From Hormiphora californensis (Eukaryota; Ctenophora; Tentaculata; Cydippida; Pleurobrachiidae), in the NCBI GenBank assembly GCA_020137815.1, contig CM035361.1, forward strand, positions 1,861,024 to 1,925,023: a DNA stretch of 64,000 nucleotides. Direction: 5' to 3'. The position numbers and the translations under genes were made by a program. Each line of letters begins with the position of its first letter. Positions within the stretch are counted from its first letter, which is position 1. Positions 11,301-25,800 of the stretch are shown in pieces. The notes beneath the pieces are model-generated. The model was not told the origin of the DNA. It ran no database searches and saw only the letters and a list, made by a program, of their open reading frames with translations.

Positions 11301-14300
11301 ATTCTTATCTGTTTTTAAATATCTGAGCAACTCTACTGACACCCCCTCCCCCCTCTTAGGAGAAGCATCCCCAAACCCGGCTAGGACTGCTAATGCTGCT
11401 AACTCAATGGGTCAACGAGTCTCCCTCAGTAGTAGCTGCCCTCTTACAACTTCCCAAGTTCATTCCCCTCTTATTGGAACTAATTGAAAATAAAGGTAGG
11501 TGTTAGTGATAAGCAGGAACCGACCGAATCAGGAAATACTGGTCCCTGATTGGCTGATAACCAGTCACTTGACCTAAATAACGAGTTCTGATTGGTTGTT
11601 TACTTGTGGGGGCAAAGGGTACCTATTTTCTGTGGTAATTGGTACACTTTTACAATCAAATACAGTCGGACCCCGATTTAGGGGCCCCCGATTTAGTGCC
11701 ACCCCGATTTAGGGACAGGATTTTTTTCCCCCGATATAGGAAATTAACCTTATTTGACCCCGATTTAGTGGACACCCCGATTTAGTGGACAAGAGCCTTT
11801 CCCCCGAGGGTGTCCCTAAATCGGGGCCCGACTGTATCTCACGATTTTACACACAGTTATGTTCACAAGGTAAATGTAATGCAAGGAAACAGGGGAACAA
11901 ATAATTCACTCATTTTCCAATTTCACAACTCTATCATGATAATTCTTCCCTTATTAAATCCTCCTGCTCAAGTGGAGTCGGATCTGTTTCAGACCTTTCT
12001 AACAATCTATGTTTCATAACCTGTTTACTATCAGTCCTCTCCAGCACTCTATTAAATACCGGTCTACTATCAGTCCTTTCCAATAACCTATGACCATTGG
12101 GAACTAACGGGGACGGTCTATTATACCTATCCAAACTTCCACACCGGTTATGGATCATGCCATTTAAACGTAAACTCTGTGGTGATCTGATGGGAGTTCG
12201 TAGGTTTTGGAGAGATGTGGGACGTTGGTAGCAGGCGTGACGGTGGCGGGGTAGGGATGTGTAGCTTTGGTTGCTGCTACCAGTTGTCATCGCCAGCAGG
12301 GGTCTTTTGTCAGATCTGGGAGGGGAGGTTTTAAGTTTGGGATATCATGGGTAGTAGTGGGAAAATCTGAGAGTGGGGGTTTAAATTACAAAATGGCTAA
12401 CGTTGAACGAGAGACAGGAATTGCAAATAATAACTTGCTTTCTACCAACCTGACTATGCGCTGAATGTAGACTTTAGTAAACTCCCTGAATCGCTTATTG
12501 TTCGCCATGTAGATATAGGGGTTTACAAAACATGCAACCTGTGGGAAAGTAACAATAGTTAATAAATTAATTAATTTAACTAGTAAATTAATTAATGTAA
12601 CTAGTAAATGAGTAAATTAATTAGGGAATTTATTAGTTAATTGATAAGAGTAATTAATAACTACACACCTGTAGTATGAGCGTAACAAATCGCGTGTAGT
12701 GTATAAAGTCCTGCCTATCACTAATCACCACCGCTATATCATAGAATTGTAGCATCCAAAAGAAATAGGGCATATTGCAGGATACAAAGGTAAATGTTAT
12801 CAAACCTAGATGATTTTTAGTTGTAAGTGGTTTGTAGCTCCTTGTGTCATTTTAGGAACTGTTTTTTAGTTCTTTTAGGGGGTTTAGGTGGGGTCTGCAG
12901 ACGTCTGGTCTCTGTAAAATTCTTGCTTACAGTGGTCACTGGTTTTATGGTATTGTTAGCTCACCAATTATAACTAGGTTTGCCTTCTTGATTCCCCGTG
13001 CACCTTTACAGTGTGCCAATATCACCAGGGCAGCATTCAGAATCACCAGTGTTATAGACGGGACAACCTGCATAGTGAGAAGGCATATTTATCTTGGGAT
13101 GGTTGATAAAGGAGTAGAGACTCTAGAAATCCTGAGATAATACCAGGACAAAGGAAAATAATTCGGCTAAGAATTAGGATATTAGGATATAAGAATTCGT
13201 GTAGGAGAGAGATCTAAAGCTGGTCAAAGAATATATCCTGGTTTTGGCACAATACACTTTCATTGAAAAGATGCACTTACCACGACAAGTATGGTCAATA
13301 TTATGTCTGTAGTAACGTATCCATCTACTGGTACATCAGGAGAAGTAGGTGTCTGGGGCACATTAGGTGCTATCCCGCATCCAATCAAATAGGGGATATA
13401 ATTCACCTGGGGGAGGGGGAGGGGGAATCAAATAGGGAATATAGTTCACCTAGATATATGTGGGGGGGGGGGGGTTTGTAAGTTATCTAGAGAGTAGAGA
13501 GGGGAACTGATGCAAAAATGAGGTTTGGGTGTTTACTGTTTTGAAGAAAAGGTTGAATGAGAGAATTTAGTCGAGAGTTTGAACTTTCTACAAGACTAGG
13601 TTAAAGATGAAACTCTACTGATTTGGTTTGAGTATTATTTACCTTGGACGAAAGAGTTGCTTCAATGGTGGATATGGTATAGATGTTACTTCCCAGAAAT
13701 GCAGTAAGAGATACTGCTATCTTGATCCTTTTCTGTGGGTGGGGACTCAGCGGGGATAAACATCTGGGGGAGATTGAGGTTGATGTTTATAGTCAAATAT
13801 ACTTATCAGTGAATCTTGAAGGGTTAGACTAGATTGACTAAATGCTTCTCAACCGGATCTTCTTTGAAGAGGTAGCTTATAACATCTAGTTTGGTTGACA
13901 ATGCAAATGGGAATATATATGTTTAGTTTGTCAGTTTATTGTCATACACAGCATATATAATATTTGTTCGGCTAAGTGTTGTTGACAAGTTAAACCATTA
14001 AAAACTCGAACAAAGCGTACCTGTACAGTTTATTGATGACCATAGCGTTAATAAGGAACGAGTTAGAGTCAATAAAAACATAGCGAATAATAAAAAGCCC
14101 ATAACATAAAAACTCCCCGAGAACCCATCTGAAAGAAAAGAAAGGGTGTTATTGTCAAGTTTTCTACTCAAGTAATTGTGTAATTGTAATTAATTAGGAG
14201 AAGTAATCTGGCTTCACTTTACCTATAACCCACAGTGGCTGTGATGATAGTAGGTAGAACGTGAAATATTCCATGACAAATATCAGTCACGGCCAGGTTC

Positions 14301-15220
14301 TGTATCTGTATCAGTGAGGGGAGTTGTTCAGTAAGGGGAGGGAATCATTGCAAGGTTTTTCATGGTAAGATTGCGTTTTACAAAGATACATCGAATCGAG
14401 AGTGTAAGAGTTTACTGAATCCTATTGAGGGGTAAGATAACAAATTGAAAGTAGCTCCTAAATTTTAAACTGTATTCACGAATAATACAGTTATTAAAAA
14501 CTTGGGAGATTATAATGTTACTCACCAGCCATAATGAGAGGGGATCAAGTTTGATAGCTCGATATTTAATTGAGGCGACCAATACAAATGAGTTCCCAAC
14601 CAAACATAGAACTAGCACCACCCAGTACCACACCGCTATCGATATCTGATTGGGAATTTAAGATGTATTAGCGTCACTTAAATCAGTAATAAATTAAGAA
14701 AATAATTTAAGATACTTAATTAACTTGAAAATGAATTATTTTGACTATTTCAACTATTCTGACCTGTTCAAGACTATTTAGTTCAGAGAAGAGGTCTGTA
14801 GCATTCATACCCTGTACAAGACGCAACATTTTGAGTTCAAAATCAGACAACTTCGAGAAAAAGTACACATCTACCCATTATCCACTCTATTTTTCCCAAT
14901 CCCCTCATCTCCCTATCTCTCTTGTCTATCTCCCTACTTCTCTCTATCTCCCTATCTCTCTTGTTGTCTATCTCCCTACTTCTCTCTATCTCTCTATCTC
15001 TCGTCAGAAAATACAGGTATCAAGTAGTGCAGTGTTATTTGATCAAATGATGCCAAACTCTTCTCGCATCTTCGCTGGCACTCACGTCTGTCGCATCCTT
15101 CTACTATTCCTACTGCATATCTCTCTTCTTCTTCTCTCTCAATCTCTCTAGCTATCCCACTTCTCTCTATCTCTATCATCTCCACTCTCGAATTTCCTCT
15201 CTCTCTATTCTCTCTCTCTC

Positions 15221-15292
<72 letters not shown>

Positions 15293-17006
15293 ATCTCTCT
15301 CTCTATCTATCTATCTCTTTATCTTAGAGTTTTCAATTCAATCGATGACAGAACGTAGAAACGAAAAGTACACAAAAATACTCGAGATCAGTAGGTTTCT
15401 TTCAGCAGTACAGGACCGTTAAATAGCTTTCTAAGAATAACAAATGTTAATTAGAGCAACAGGGGAGCTTTCAGGTGCAGGCACAAAACAACTAAGTTAG
15501 GCAGGTGGTGTAAATTATGTTAGTTTTCCTGACAAAGAAGAGCTTCAGAACTGTTGGATCAATTAATTTGGAAGATGGGACTAATGAACAGCATGCAACA
15601 ACTACATAGCAACTAAAAATATAGTTGAGAGAGTACTATCTCTCTCTCTCTCTTTCTCTCTCTCTATCTCCCTCACTCTCTCCCTAACTCCCTGGTAATA
15701 GTAACATGAAACGAGTCTTTACACCCTGGCCCCGCTAATGGCATTGGAAATGACATCTATCAACAGTGCCCGGCCTGTCTCAGCTTCGAAATAGTTTCCA
15801 TAACTCCAAAAAGAAATGGGAATTGGATCAGCGTGACGGAGAAAATAGAGAAAGAGAGGAGAATTAATGTCGTCATTCCACTGCAAACTTGCACCTGTAT
15901 GTGCTGTATGTGCCCCCACCGGCCACCCCAAATCCCCCTGCTGGCCCTTTGTGGCCATTATAATAGAGAGATCAGTGAGATGGAAATCTAGAAAGAGAGA
16001 AATAGATAGTGATGGATATAGGGAGAATGAGAGAGGGAGGGAGCACCGAGCATTGGTGGGAATTACTGACACTGATACTTGATAGCGACAATGCACAATG
16101 TACACATGTTTTTAATTTCAAAATATTACACAATCACTATCGTCACTCAATCTACCATGTGGAACCAAGCCCACAATTGTTTTGTTCAAACCGGGGAGGG
16201 TCGAACAAGGCAAGCCCAAACTACCTCGACTTCTGGGCTAAACAATGACTATAGGTGCTTTGTTACAAATTCTATACTATTTTTTGTGATGCGAAAGTCA
16301 AGATATATGCGACAGTCTTTATGGACAATATACCAGCTAGCATGCATACTAATTTGAGATCTAATGTCTAAACCAAGTAAGAATAATTTCGGTAGACCTG
16401 TGTAAGTTTTGTATAATAAAGCCGAATCTCTTGTCATGTTCTAACCCTCTGGGGCGTGGAGAGGTCTCCTGGTGGAATGAACTGAGAGAGATATGAATAT
16501 GCAGCGGGGAGAGTGGTGAACGTATGAAACAGGGGGAATTAAAATGAAGCATTGGGAATTAACATCAAACAGCGGCCCTGTAGCAGAAATTGAAACTCAG
16601 TTCATGAATGTGAAACTTGGGAAATGAATGTGAATGGGTAAAACTCGATTTGTGAATTTGAAACTCGGAGAATGAATGGGCAAAAGGGAAAACGCAGCTG
16701 TTATATACTAATGAGCTGCATATATCTCTGAAAAGCGACGAACTCCCGCCCTTGGTGAAGCTCTCATATAAGTTGAGACATTCCTGCACTATAAGATGTC
16801 GTATTTTTACTCGCTCTCTTTCCCTTTCTCTATCTCTCTCCCTCTCTCATTCTCTTATATTTACTCACTACAATCTCACTTTTCACTAATTTCTATTCTC
16901 TCATATTGTTTCTGATATTCTGGGTATCTATACTATATTTCAGTATATTCAGGGCTGTCTTCCTACTGTCGACAACTTGAATCCCCTTATATTATATCTG
17001 CCTTTA

Positions 17007-17077
<71 letters not shown>

Positions 17078-20000
17078 TTCTCTCTCTCTCACGTTTTATC
17101 TCCTCTTTTTCACAGTTCCTGATTCAGCTGGTATAAATTACAGACACGCATATATTGTTCTCCTATTCGTCATATCTATCCGCCTTGTTCCTTTTAAATT
17201 CTATCTTTCTCTCGTTCGAGCCCTATCTCACTCCCCTTCAGCTGTCACCAAGGCTGTGTCTAGTTTAATTTCTTTTAGTCTACACAAAATGAATACATAG
17301 TTACAAAATAAGAGGTATTATTTAGACATTATTAGTATTCAAGCAGAGAAAAATGAACAATTTTAACACAAAAGTTGAGAAAAGGAGTTGTATAAAACAA
17401 CAGCAATCTAACTAAATCAAAGACTGGAAGTTATCACAGGTAAAACATGATCTCTCCTCCACTCCTCTCTCTCGCTCTATGTTGCCATAGTTACAAGATC
17501 TCCAGTGGTCCCAGTCATTTGCCGACCACATAATTGTCTCCCAAACACATTGTATCACACTGCTAACTGAGATACCCCTCTTACCAAGTTAGCCTCTTAG
17601 TCCAAGAGAAAGGAGAGGGAAGGAAGGAAGGTATAGAGACTCATCATATAATTATAGGACTCTAATTTCAATGAAACATGACAACAACATGCTAAACATG
17701 GACTGGTATAATTAATGCTTTTGTATTCATCCTTTTAGTTCACACACATAGTCACAAAGTTAACAAAGCCACTGATGAAATACGGATAAGGGGAGCATGA
17801 TGCGCATTGCGACATTGAGTGCACTATGCATATATAATGGTCGATAAATAATAGTTATATAAGTGGCCAGTGGGGTCGTGGGGAAGGGAGAGGGAGAGGG
17901 AGAGGGGTAGGGAGAGGGGAGAGGGAGATGACAGGGAGAGGGAGAGAGGGAGAGGTGGGAGAGGGGTAGGGAGAGGGAGATGGGAGAGGTAGAGGGAGAG
18001 GTAGAGGGAGAGGGGGAGAGGGGTAGGGAGGGAGGTAGGGAGGGGGAGATGGCAGGGAGGTAGGGAGAGGGAGATGGCAGGGAGGTAGGGAGGGGGAGAT
18101 GGCAGGGAGGTAGGGAGAGGGAGATGGCAGGGAGGTAGGGAGAGGGAGATGGCAGGGAGGTAGGGAGAGGGAGATGGCAGGGAGGTAGGGAGAGGGAGAT
18201 GGCAGGGAGGTAGGGAGGGGGAGATGGCAGGGAGGTAGGGAGAGGGAGATGGCAGGGAGGTAGGGAGAGGGAGATGGCAGGGAGGTAGGGAGGGGGAGAT
18301 GGCAGGGAGGTAGGGAGGGGGAGATGGCAGGGAGGTAGGGAGGGGGAGATGGCAGGGAGGTAGGGAGGGGGAGATGGCAGGGAGGTAGGGAGGGGGAGAT
18401 GGCAGGGAGGTAGGGAGGGGGAGATGGCAGGGAGGTAGGGAGGGGGAGATGGCAGGGAGGTAGGGAGGGGAGATGGCAGGGAGGTAGGGAGAGGGAGATG
18501 GCAGGGAGGTAGGGAGAGGGAGATGGCAGGGAGGTAGGGAGAGGGAGATGGCAGGGAGGTAGGGAGAGGGAGATGGGAGAGGGGTAGGGAGAGGGAGATG
18601 GCAGGGAGGTAGGGAGAGGGAGATGGGAGAGGTAGAGGGAGAGGAGGAGAGGGGTAGGGAGAGGGGAAAGGGAGAGGGGTAGGGAGAGGGGTAGGGAGAG
18701 GGAGAGAGGGAGAGGTGGGAGAGGGGAGAGAGAGATGGCAGGGAGAGGGAGAGAGGGAGAGGTGGGAGAGGGGTAGGGAGAGGGAGAGAGGGAGAGGTGG
18801 GAGAGGGGTAGGGAGAGGGAGATGGGAGAGGTAGAGGGAGAGGGGGAGAGGGGTAGGGAGAGAGGGAGAGGTGGGAGAGGGGTAGGGAGAGGGGTAGGGA
18901 GATGGAGATGGCAGAGCATTCGTCATACTGTCTTTGTATCACTTACACAGGAGCATGATAAAACCAAATCATGTGCATGTGGGTTCTAGAGGATCCTACC
19001 ATTATGGCACCTTTAATTAATATCATCAGACATGAACAAGTCATGATTATTGTCATCAGACATGAACTGGTCATTATTATTTTATCATCAGCAAGTCAAA
19101 TGATATAACAACAAAGGTGTGAAAATGTTGAATATTGTGGTAGTGATGGGGGACATTGTGATACTATTGAAGGGTGGAGGAGACTCAATGATCATATTTT
19201 CATAATGATCTCTACCCCTCCATAAAACGTTATTATCTTTATCAAAATGTTGAACCGGCATAATATATTCGCTCGACATCACCCATTCAATCTTATCAAC
19301 TCAAATATGCTTCAATCATGTCAACATACATAATTTATAAGCTCACTAATCACGTTTCTATTGTAATAATATGGACAAATTGAGACTCGTTGGATTTTAG
19401 GATCAAAATTTCCCGTAAAATTACAATTTTGTTGATCGTGAGTCTCAATTTGTCCATATTACATATTACAACAGAAATATATAATTATGAGACTTATATC
19501 GAGCTGTCAGCTAGACAACCGAGCAATTATACAAATTCACTAATCACTAATTACTAATTAAATAATTACTAATTATCTCCCCTGCTCAGATGCCCAAGAG
19601 GAAGCGTGTGATGTACAGGGTGCTATAGGAGGGATCCTACTGGGACTGTGCTTCAAACATAATGACAACTCTTGTCCCCAATACACCAAGTACGTGTGAT
19701 AGACCCATATTTGGGTCCGGGCACTTACCCCAGTGTTTCTACCTGTGCTGATACTAACAATCCCCCTGGTGAACTCTTGCCCCCCCCCCCCCAGCTGATA
19801 TGTATACTCCTACCACTGCTGCAGGTCGATCATCCAGTATCTCACACCTCTAATATCTCCCAGGTCGACCCTCCAGCACTTGATAACCCAGCGAGTTGGA
19901 CTGGACGACTATCGAGAATTACTGGATTCCATGTTGATAAAACCACAATTTATATCCGCCAGCAAAACACCCCAACCTAGCCCTAGTGATACCCTGGCAC

Positions 20001-22705
20001 TCGACTACGCCTTTACTAAACTATATAAAAAACTGACAGGTGAGATAGTCAACCCTCTCTCTCGCCGCCCTGTGATAGTCAACCCTCTCTCTTCGCCCAA
20101 TTGTAAAGGAGGGTTAGAACATAACAAAGATAGGACGGGTAAAGGAGGGTTAGAACATAACAAAGATAGGACGGGTAAAGGAGGGTTAGAACATAACAAA
20201 GATAGGACGGGTAAAGGAGGGTTAGAACATAACAAAGATATGCCGGGTATAAACGGAGTAAGCTGGGGAGGGTTTTTATATGTCTGTACAAAATATTTGA
20301 CACCATTCAAATAGCTGGGCGGAGGGGAAGGGCTAGCAATGTAGAGGTATCAAGTCGCCTGACACTATGTCCGTGTTAAAAAGTATGACCAATTCAATGC
20401 GTAGTAAGAAATGCGAAAGAAAAGAAACTAGAGGGTATGCCGGATGTGTCTGGGTTAGCTCACGAGTCTTATCTGTTTGGGAAACGCACTAGCTGGAGTT
20501 TTAACATCAAGCTTTTACGAAAAACTTTCATTTTAAAAAATGGATCTTGAATTTCATTTGGTTTGCATATAGAATATGACTTTCCAGGAAATGACTTTAC
20601 AGGAAACCCGTGGTAATTGAACTCATTTTCCTCTAGTTTCATGTATTATGAACACATGATTTAATCAATTAGCCGTTATCAGGTTTCCATATTGTAACTG
20701 CTTTGTCATCACTTGAACAATTCAGGAAACTAAAAGTAGAAACTTTACATATTTGAATTCTCTCCAAAACTCTCCACACATTCTCTTTGGGTGGGAAAAT
20801 TCACTGACAAAATGCATTGTTCAAATGGATGGACGTGGGGCGAGGTCCTGCTACAGCAGCTCTGTATCTATTCATGTATCAAACTTGCTCGACCCTATTT
20901 CACAACAAACTTACTGGAGACCTCTTTCTTCAGATGTTATCATGAAAAGTTTGGAGGGAGACGAGGAAAGTGAACAACTTGATCAAAATACGTTAGAAAC
21001 ACACGATCTAATTGTAACCGGGTAATAAGATGATTAATTAGATAATAACCTCAATAAATCAACAGAGATTTTAATGTGCAGAGTGCAACTTCATACTTAG
21101 AATTATAATTGTGGCCTAGTTGAGTTCCTTTATTCATCAAGTCCAATGTCCAGGTATAAGGATCTGATAAAGGATCAGGACGAAGAGATAACGAGATTGA
21201 AAGGAGAATTGGAAAGTACTAAGCAGAACCAGGTATGTATCCGCTAGTAATAACTCAACCAATAGTTATTTGTATACCATTTCGTTGTTCTCCCCTAATA
21301 CTCGTCAGCTTAAACTCATTTTGTTCTGGTTTCCATCTCAATAAGTCATGCATTGAGATGGAAGCCAGAACACTAAAGACTATCCTCTCATGCAGGCTGT
21401 ACAAAATGAGCAACTACAGAAGTACGCTAAAGATCAAGAGGCGTACTATCAGCAATACATTCAACAACTTCAAACTTGGTTAGTTAGTACATAATAGCTG
21501 TGAATCACCCTACAAATTGGAATAATGATCATCAGAAAATAATGATCGTCAGATAATATATGTAGCTTCTAGAACCCAAGAAGGGGCTAGAAGGTGGGCA
21601 ATACATAGTAATTATTGATTCAACTTGGGGCCTCATGGGAATTTGAAACATATTCGCTCGCTATTTTAGGGGAGAGTTAATGTGGAGAGCAGGTGTTTGA
21701 AATGATATATTTATGCCCTTTTTATTAGAAATAATCAAACAGCCAAAAGTAGAAAGTGCAGAATGTAATTTGAACTTGATTAAAAATATTAAGAGTTCTG
21801 AAAATAAGTAGCCAAAATCCAAATATTCAAATACAGGTGTCATGACAAATCATAGTTTGTTCAAGAGTAAACAAATGCCATACAAGTTTGAAATTGTTTT
21901 TAGTTGCACTCGGTAGATTCGTTTGACAATCAAGTTTGTATCTGAAGTTCAAAGCATTTCCCTTTCTATCTCTGTCTTTATCTTTAGTCTCTCTGTCACT
22001 GTCTCTCTCTATCAGTATCATGCACTAAATCTTCTTCTCTCTCTCTTTCTCTCCCAACTTCTCTATCTCACTATAATTTGACAGTCCGTATCAGCTGTCG
22101 ACAAGTCCCAAAAAGAATGTGTATGTTCAGAATCAGGATAGAGGGCAGTAGGGCTCATTAGGAAAAGTCGTATTTGTGTATCACCGTGTCTCTACTACTC
22201 GATGTGAAAACATCTGAAACTCTTCTAAAATTTAAACTTGATTAGGTGCTAGGCAGTTCATTACATGTAGCCTGACACTGCACAACCAATCCAAGTATAT
22301 CCTAGTTTTACACCCCCCTGTTCCCAGGTATGCGGACCAGATGAGTTCAGCCCAGGAGCAGCTCTCAACAGGACCCCCTCTCCAGCCCACAACCGCCCAG
22401 TCACAACCGGCTGATGGTGGAAGAGTTGAGGAGCTTGAGAGTGAGGTTAACAGGTAACGAAATTAATAAACAGACATGATATTGGTAAATAAGGACTGCA
22501 AAAAACAATTTGGCAAATTGCCTTCCTTTTTCTAGGCAAATTATTTGCCTAGAAAAAGGAAGGCAACTGATTATCCTATAGTTGTGCCAACAGTAACGGC
22601 TATTATAGAACCAACTATGCAGCTGCAGTTTGAGGCAAAATGAAAAAACGAGTTTCCAACAAAATTAACTAGGCAGCTGCATCAAAAAGTTACCACCGGA
22701 TTAAG

Positions 22706-22737
<32 letters not shown>

Positions 22738-22789
22738 TCTTCCCTCTCTCTGTCTCATTCTCTCTCATTCTCTCTCTCATTCTCTCTCC

Positions 22790-22820
<31 letters not shown>

Positions 22821-22838
22821 AGTCTCATTCTCTATCCC

Positions 22839-22873
<35 letters not shown>

Positions 22874-25800
22874 TCCTCTCTCTATCTCTCCCTATCTCTC
22901 TATCTCTCCCTATCTCTCTATCTCTCTTCCTCCCTCTCCCACTCGACCAACTGTGCTCGCGAGTTGCTCAATTTACAACACATCTTTTGTCAACAACAAT
23001 AATTACTCCACTGTATGTAGACCCCCCCCCCCCATGTAGACAGTGTAGGTGAAGCAAAACTTTAGTCCCCGCCCCTCTAACAATTATAACGTTGAACATA
23101 ATTAACATGACAGGTAATTGGGGGGTCAGAGTCTAACTATAAAATGCAATGAGATGCCAGATATCATTATTATTATTAGATTCTGTCACACACACTACTA
23201 GACTTACATCAAGGGAGCAACTAGGAAATGTTTTTCCTGGGATATAAGTCCTACTAATTTACTAGTTTCCGTAAAGTCGTCCTTCTAAACACAACACCCT
23301 CTCTATTTACCTGTTTCAGGTTGCGAATGGAGAGGCAGCAGCAGGACCAGAGAGTAGGGGAGCTGGTAGCCCAACATGACCAGAGAGTAGGGGAGCTGGT
23401 AGCTCAGCTTGAATCCCAGTCCCAGTCCCATCTCGAACAAACACAACTCCTTCAAAATCAAGTTAGTAACACCTACTTATTTCGGGGAAGTACGTTATCA
23501 TGCGCCACGTTCCCCTGTTGAATGGTTTTGATTTCTCAGATGCGCTCAGAAATCGGCTCGTTGACGCCCCCCGCCCCCTCCTCCAAAAAACCGAATGATT
23601 TTCAGGCACCAGTACTCGAGTCTTTAGATCCACCAGTGGACCTGCAACAGATTAGCTCTCTTCAAGACCGTGTAGCGGAGCTAGAGCGGGAGGTTGAGAG
23701 TTATAAATCAACTATAACTCAACTTGAAGAAGAACGGTTAATGGTGGACCAAGTTCGAGTTGAATTAGAGGGCTACAAATCCCGGGTGATTGAGTTGGAA
23801 GGGTTATTAGAGGGTGAAAAGAAGAGGTCTGGTGAACTTGAGGGGTTGTTAGAGGGCGAAAAGGAGAAGTCTGCTGAGCTTGAGGGGTTGTTAGAGGGTG
23901 AAAATAAGAAGTCTGGTGAGGTTCAGGTGAGGTTGGAGGTGTTGGCAGAGGAGAAGAGGAGTATTGTAGAGGAAAGGGAAAGGGATGTTCTGAGATTGAA
24001 TGAGGAAATTGTCCTCCTAAAATCACAGGTTAGGAAATCAAAATTTTTTTCTGCTTCTCTCAAATTTACCCCTGGTCGGATATTGATCACATTCTTAGTA
24101 ATGATTCTGAGTAACGATTCTGAGTAATAATAATAAACCAGCATATAATAATATTTGATCAATATCTCTTCAAAATATATGTGGAATATGATACTAATAC
24201 CACACACTATATCTAAGACACAATCAATTAAATTATGGGTATATTAGGTTTGTAGTGTCATGAACAAATTAAAACCCCCGGGGAGTTGCATCATTCATTT
24301 TCTCATTTAAATTTGATTGGGATTCATTTTTTCCTGCTTAAATTTTTCCAACCGACCATATTAATCCCACGTTCCCCTCACCGCCTGGATCATTTTACCT
24401 AACTTAAAAATTCCAAAAGTGTAATATGACTTCCTTCTCGCTTCTTTCTAAAGATATATTTCCTGGACAAGCCTGCTCGGAACTAACTGCGATGTATCCT
24501 CGTTCCTTTTATCCGTTTATGGATATTACTTGATAGTTCACCAGAAAAGTAGGGCGTGAGGGCACTTTTGACGTTGTACTGAACGTAATACTGAATACAT
24601 TAAATTTGAATAATGAGTAGAGTAACCATCTATATAATACAGTGCGGAGAGATATTGTATCATAACTAGCAGATATGATCTGTATACAACTTCAAGTAGA
24701 TTAGCCATGTTAATTAGATTGGCAATTAACTACCGTGTCAGTTCTATCCAGTGTATTGAGTCGTGCTAAGATCATTGTAACTTTCCATTCCCTTTGCAGC
24801 TTGATCCAGGTTTAGTTATAAGCTTTTATTTAACTAACTAATACATTCGTGACATATTCGGATTGGGGCCCATCATGATCAAGACGTACTATGCCTTTTA
24901 CCCTCCAACTTGCCAACAAATATAGTTTTTTCATCGCTGTGCCTTGTTAATTAGGCCTTTGTACCAATTATAACACCTCCTTATACGTTCACTCACTAGC
25001 TTGTGTGCATAACTACAGCTAATTCAAGCTTTAATTGATTCTTTTTTTGGAACAAGTTATATATCAAACCTCTCTCTCCGTCTCCGCACTTCTCTCCCAC
25101 GCGGGTCCTGCACTTCTTAAATTCCTGCTTTATTTTTCCTAGAATGCCTGCTCCTAGAAGAATGCTATGTTTCATCTTGGTGTTCATTTTCCTTCACACG
25201 GCAACTCCTTCAACTAACTCCGAGCCAGTACCTTCAACAAGTTCCGAGTCAGATGGTCCACCAGCCAACAGAGGGAGGAGCAGCCAGGTGCCCAGAGATG
25301 GGGGGACAAGCATCCCCGCGTTGCCCTGCGATGGGGGGACGAGCAGCCCCGCGTTGCCCAGAGATGGAGAAAGGGTCAGGAACAGTGACGGGGTGCCCAG
25401 AGGAAAGAGCAGTGACAGGGAACAGTCTGATGACCATGGTGATGGGTTATATCTACCAGATCGCAGCAGACGTTGGGGAAATATTGGGTCATCTGAAGAG
25501 GACGTCACGACGTCATCACGTGACGTCACGACGTCATCAAGTGACGTCATTGATGCCCCACCCAGGGAAGACGAGTACTATCTGCTTGTTAATAAGGGGA
25601 GAAGGAGACCAGGTAAACTAGGGGGAGGAGAGGATATATACCGGGGTGAAGATGCTGCAATGAAGACCAAAACAACAGACGAAGATGTTCCCACAGAGGA
25701 CGGCTCAGAGTCGGAGAAAGTAACAGAGAACGTATCACAACCTCCAACCACAACGGAGGCTGCAGCTGTGACACAATCACTCCCATTTTCAACCCCTACT

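Larger units (their letters stand above)
11496..19589. other. USO1 intron 14 (8 kb): nested GPCR, MITEs, microsatellites, minisatellite
   Basis: From left: a MITE of the AGGAACCGACCG family (11515-11608), a pogo-like MITE (11661-11836), the minus-strand GPCR (11934-14829), (CT)n tracts (15180-15310, 15640-15700, 17000-17090), a 25-bp purine minisatellite (17880-18905) and a small inverted-repeat element (19366-19466). Between 15300 and 17800 I see no supported gene. A minus-strand open frame at 15719-16105 has no recognisable domain. Confidence 0.6.

Noticed and set aside
15719..16105. 128-codon minus-strand frame
   Set aside because: No domain or signal peptide and partly low-complexity Ser/Leu. 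No matching neighbouring exons were found, so it is left as unsupported.
17760..18942. Three overlapping minus-strand frames of 350-390 codons (Leu/Ser/Pro repeats)
   Set aside because: All three frames are open simultaneously over a 25-bp CT-rich minisatellite. There is no signal, splice context or domain.
20005..20314. Open frames on both strands encoding 12-residue repeats
   Set aside because: They come from the 36-bp tandem amplification of a dispersed repeat after USO1 exon 16, which ends at a good donor at 20039.
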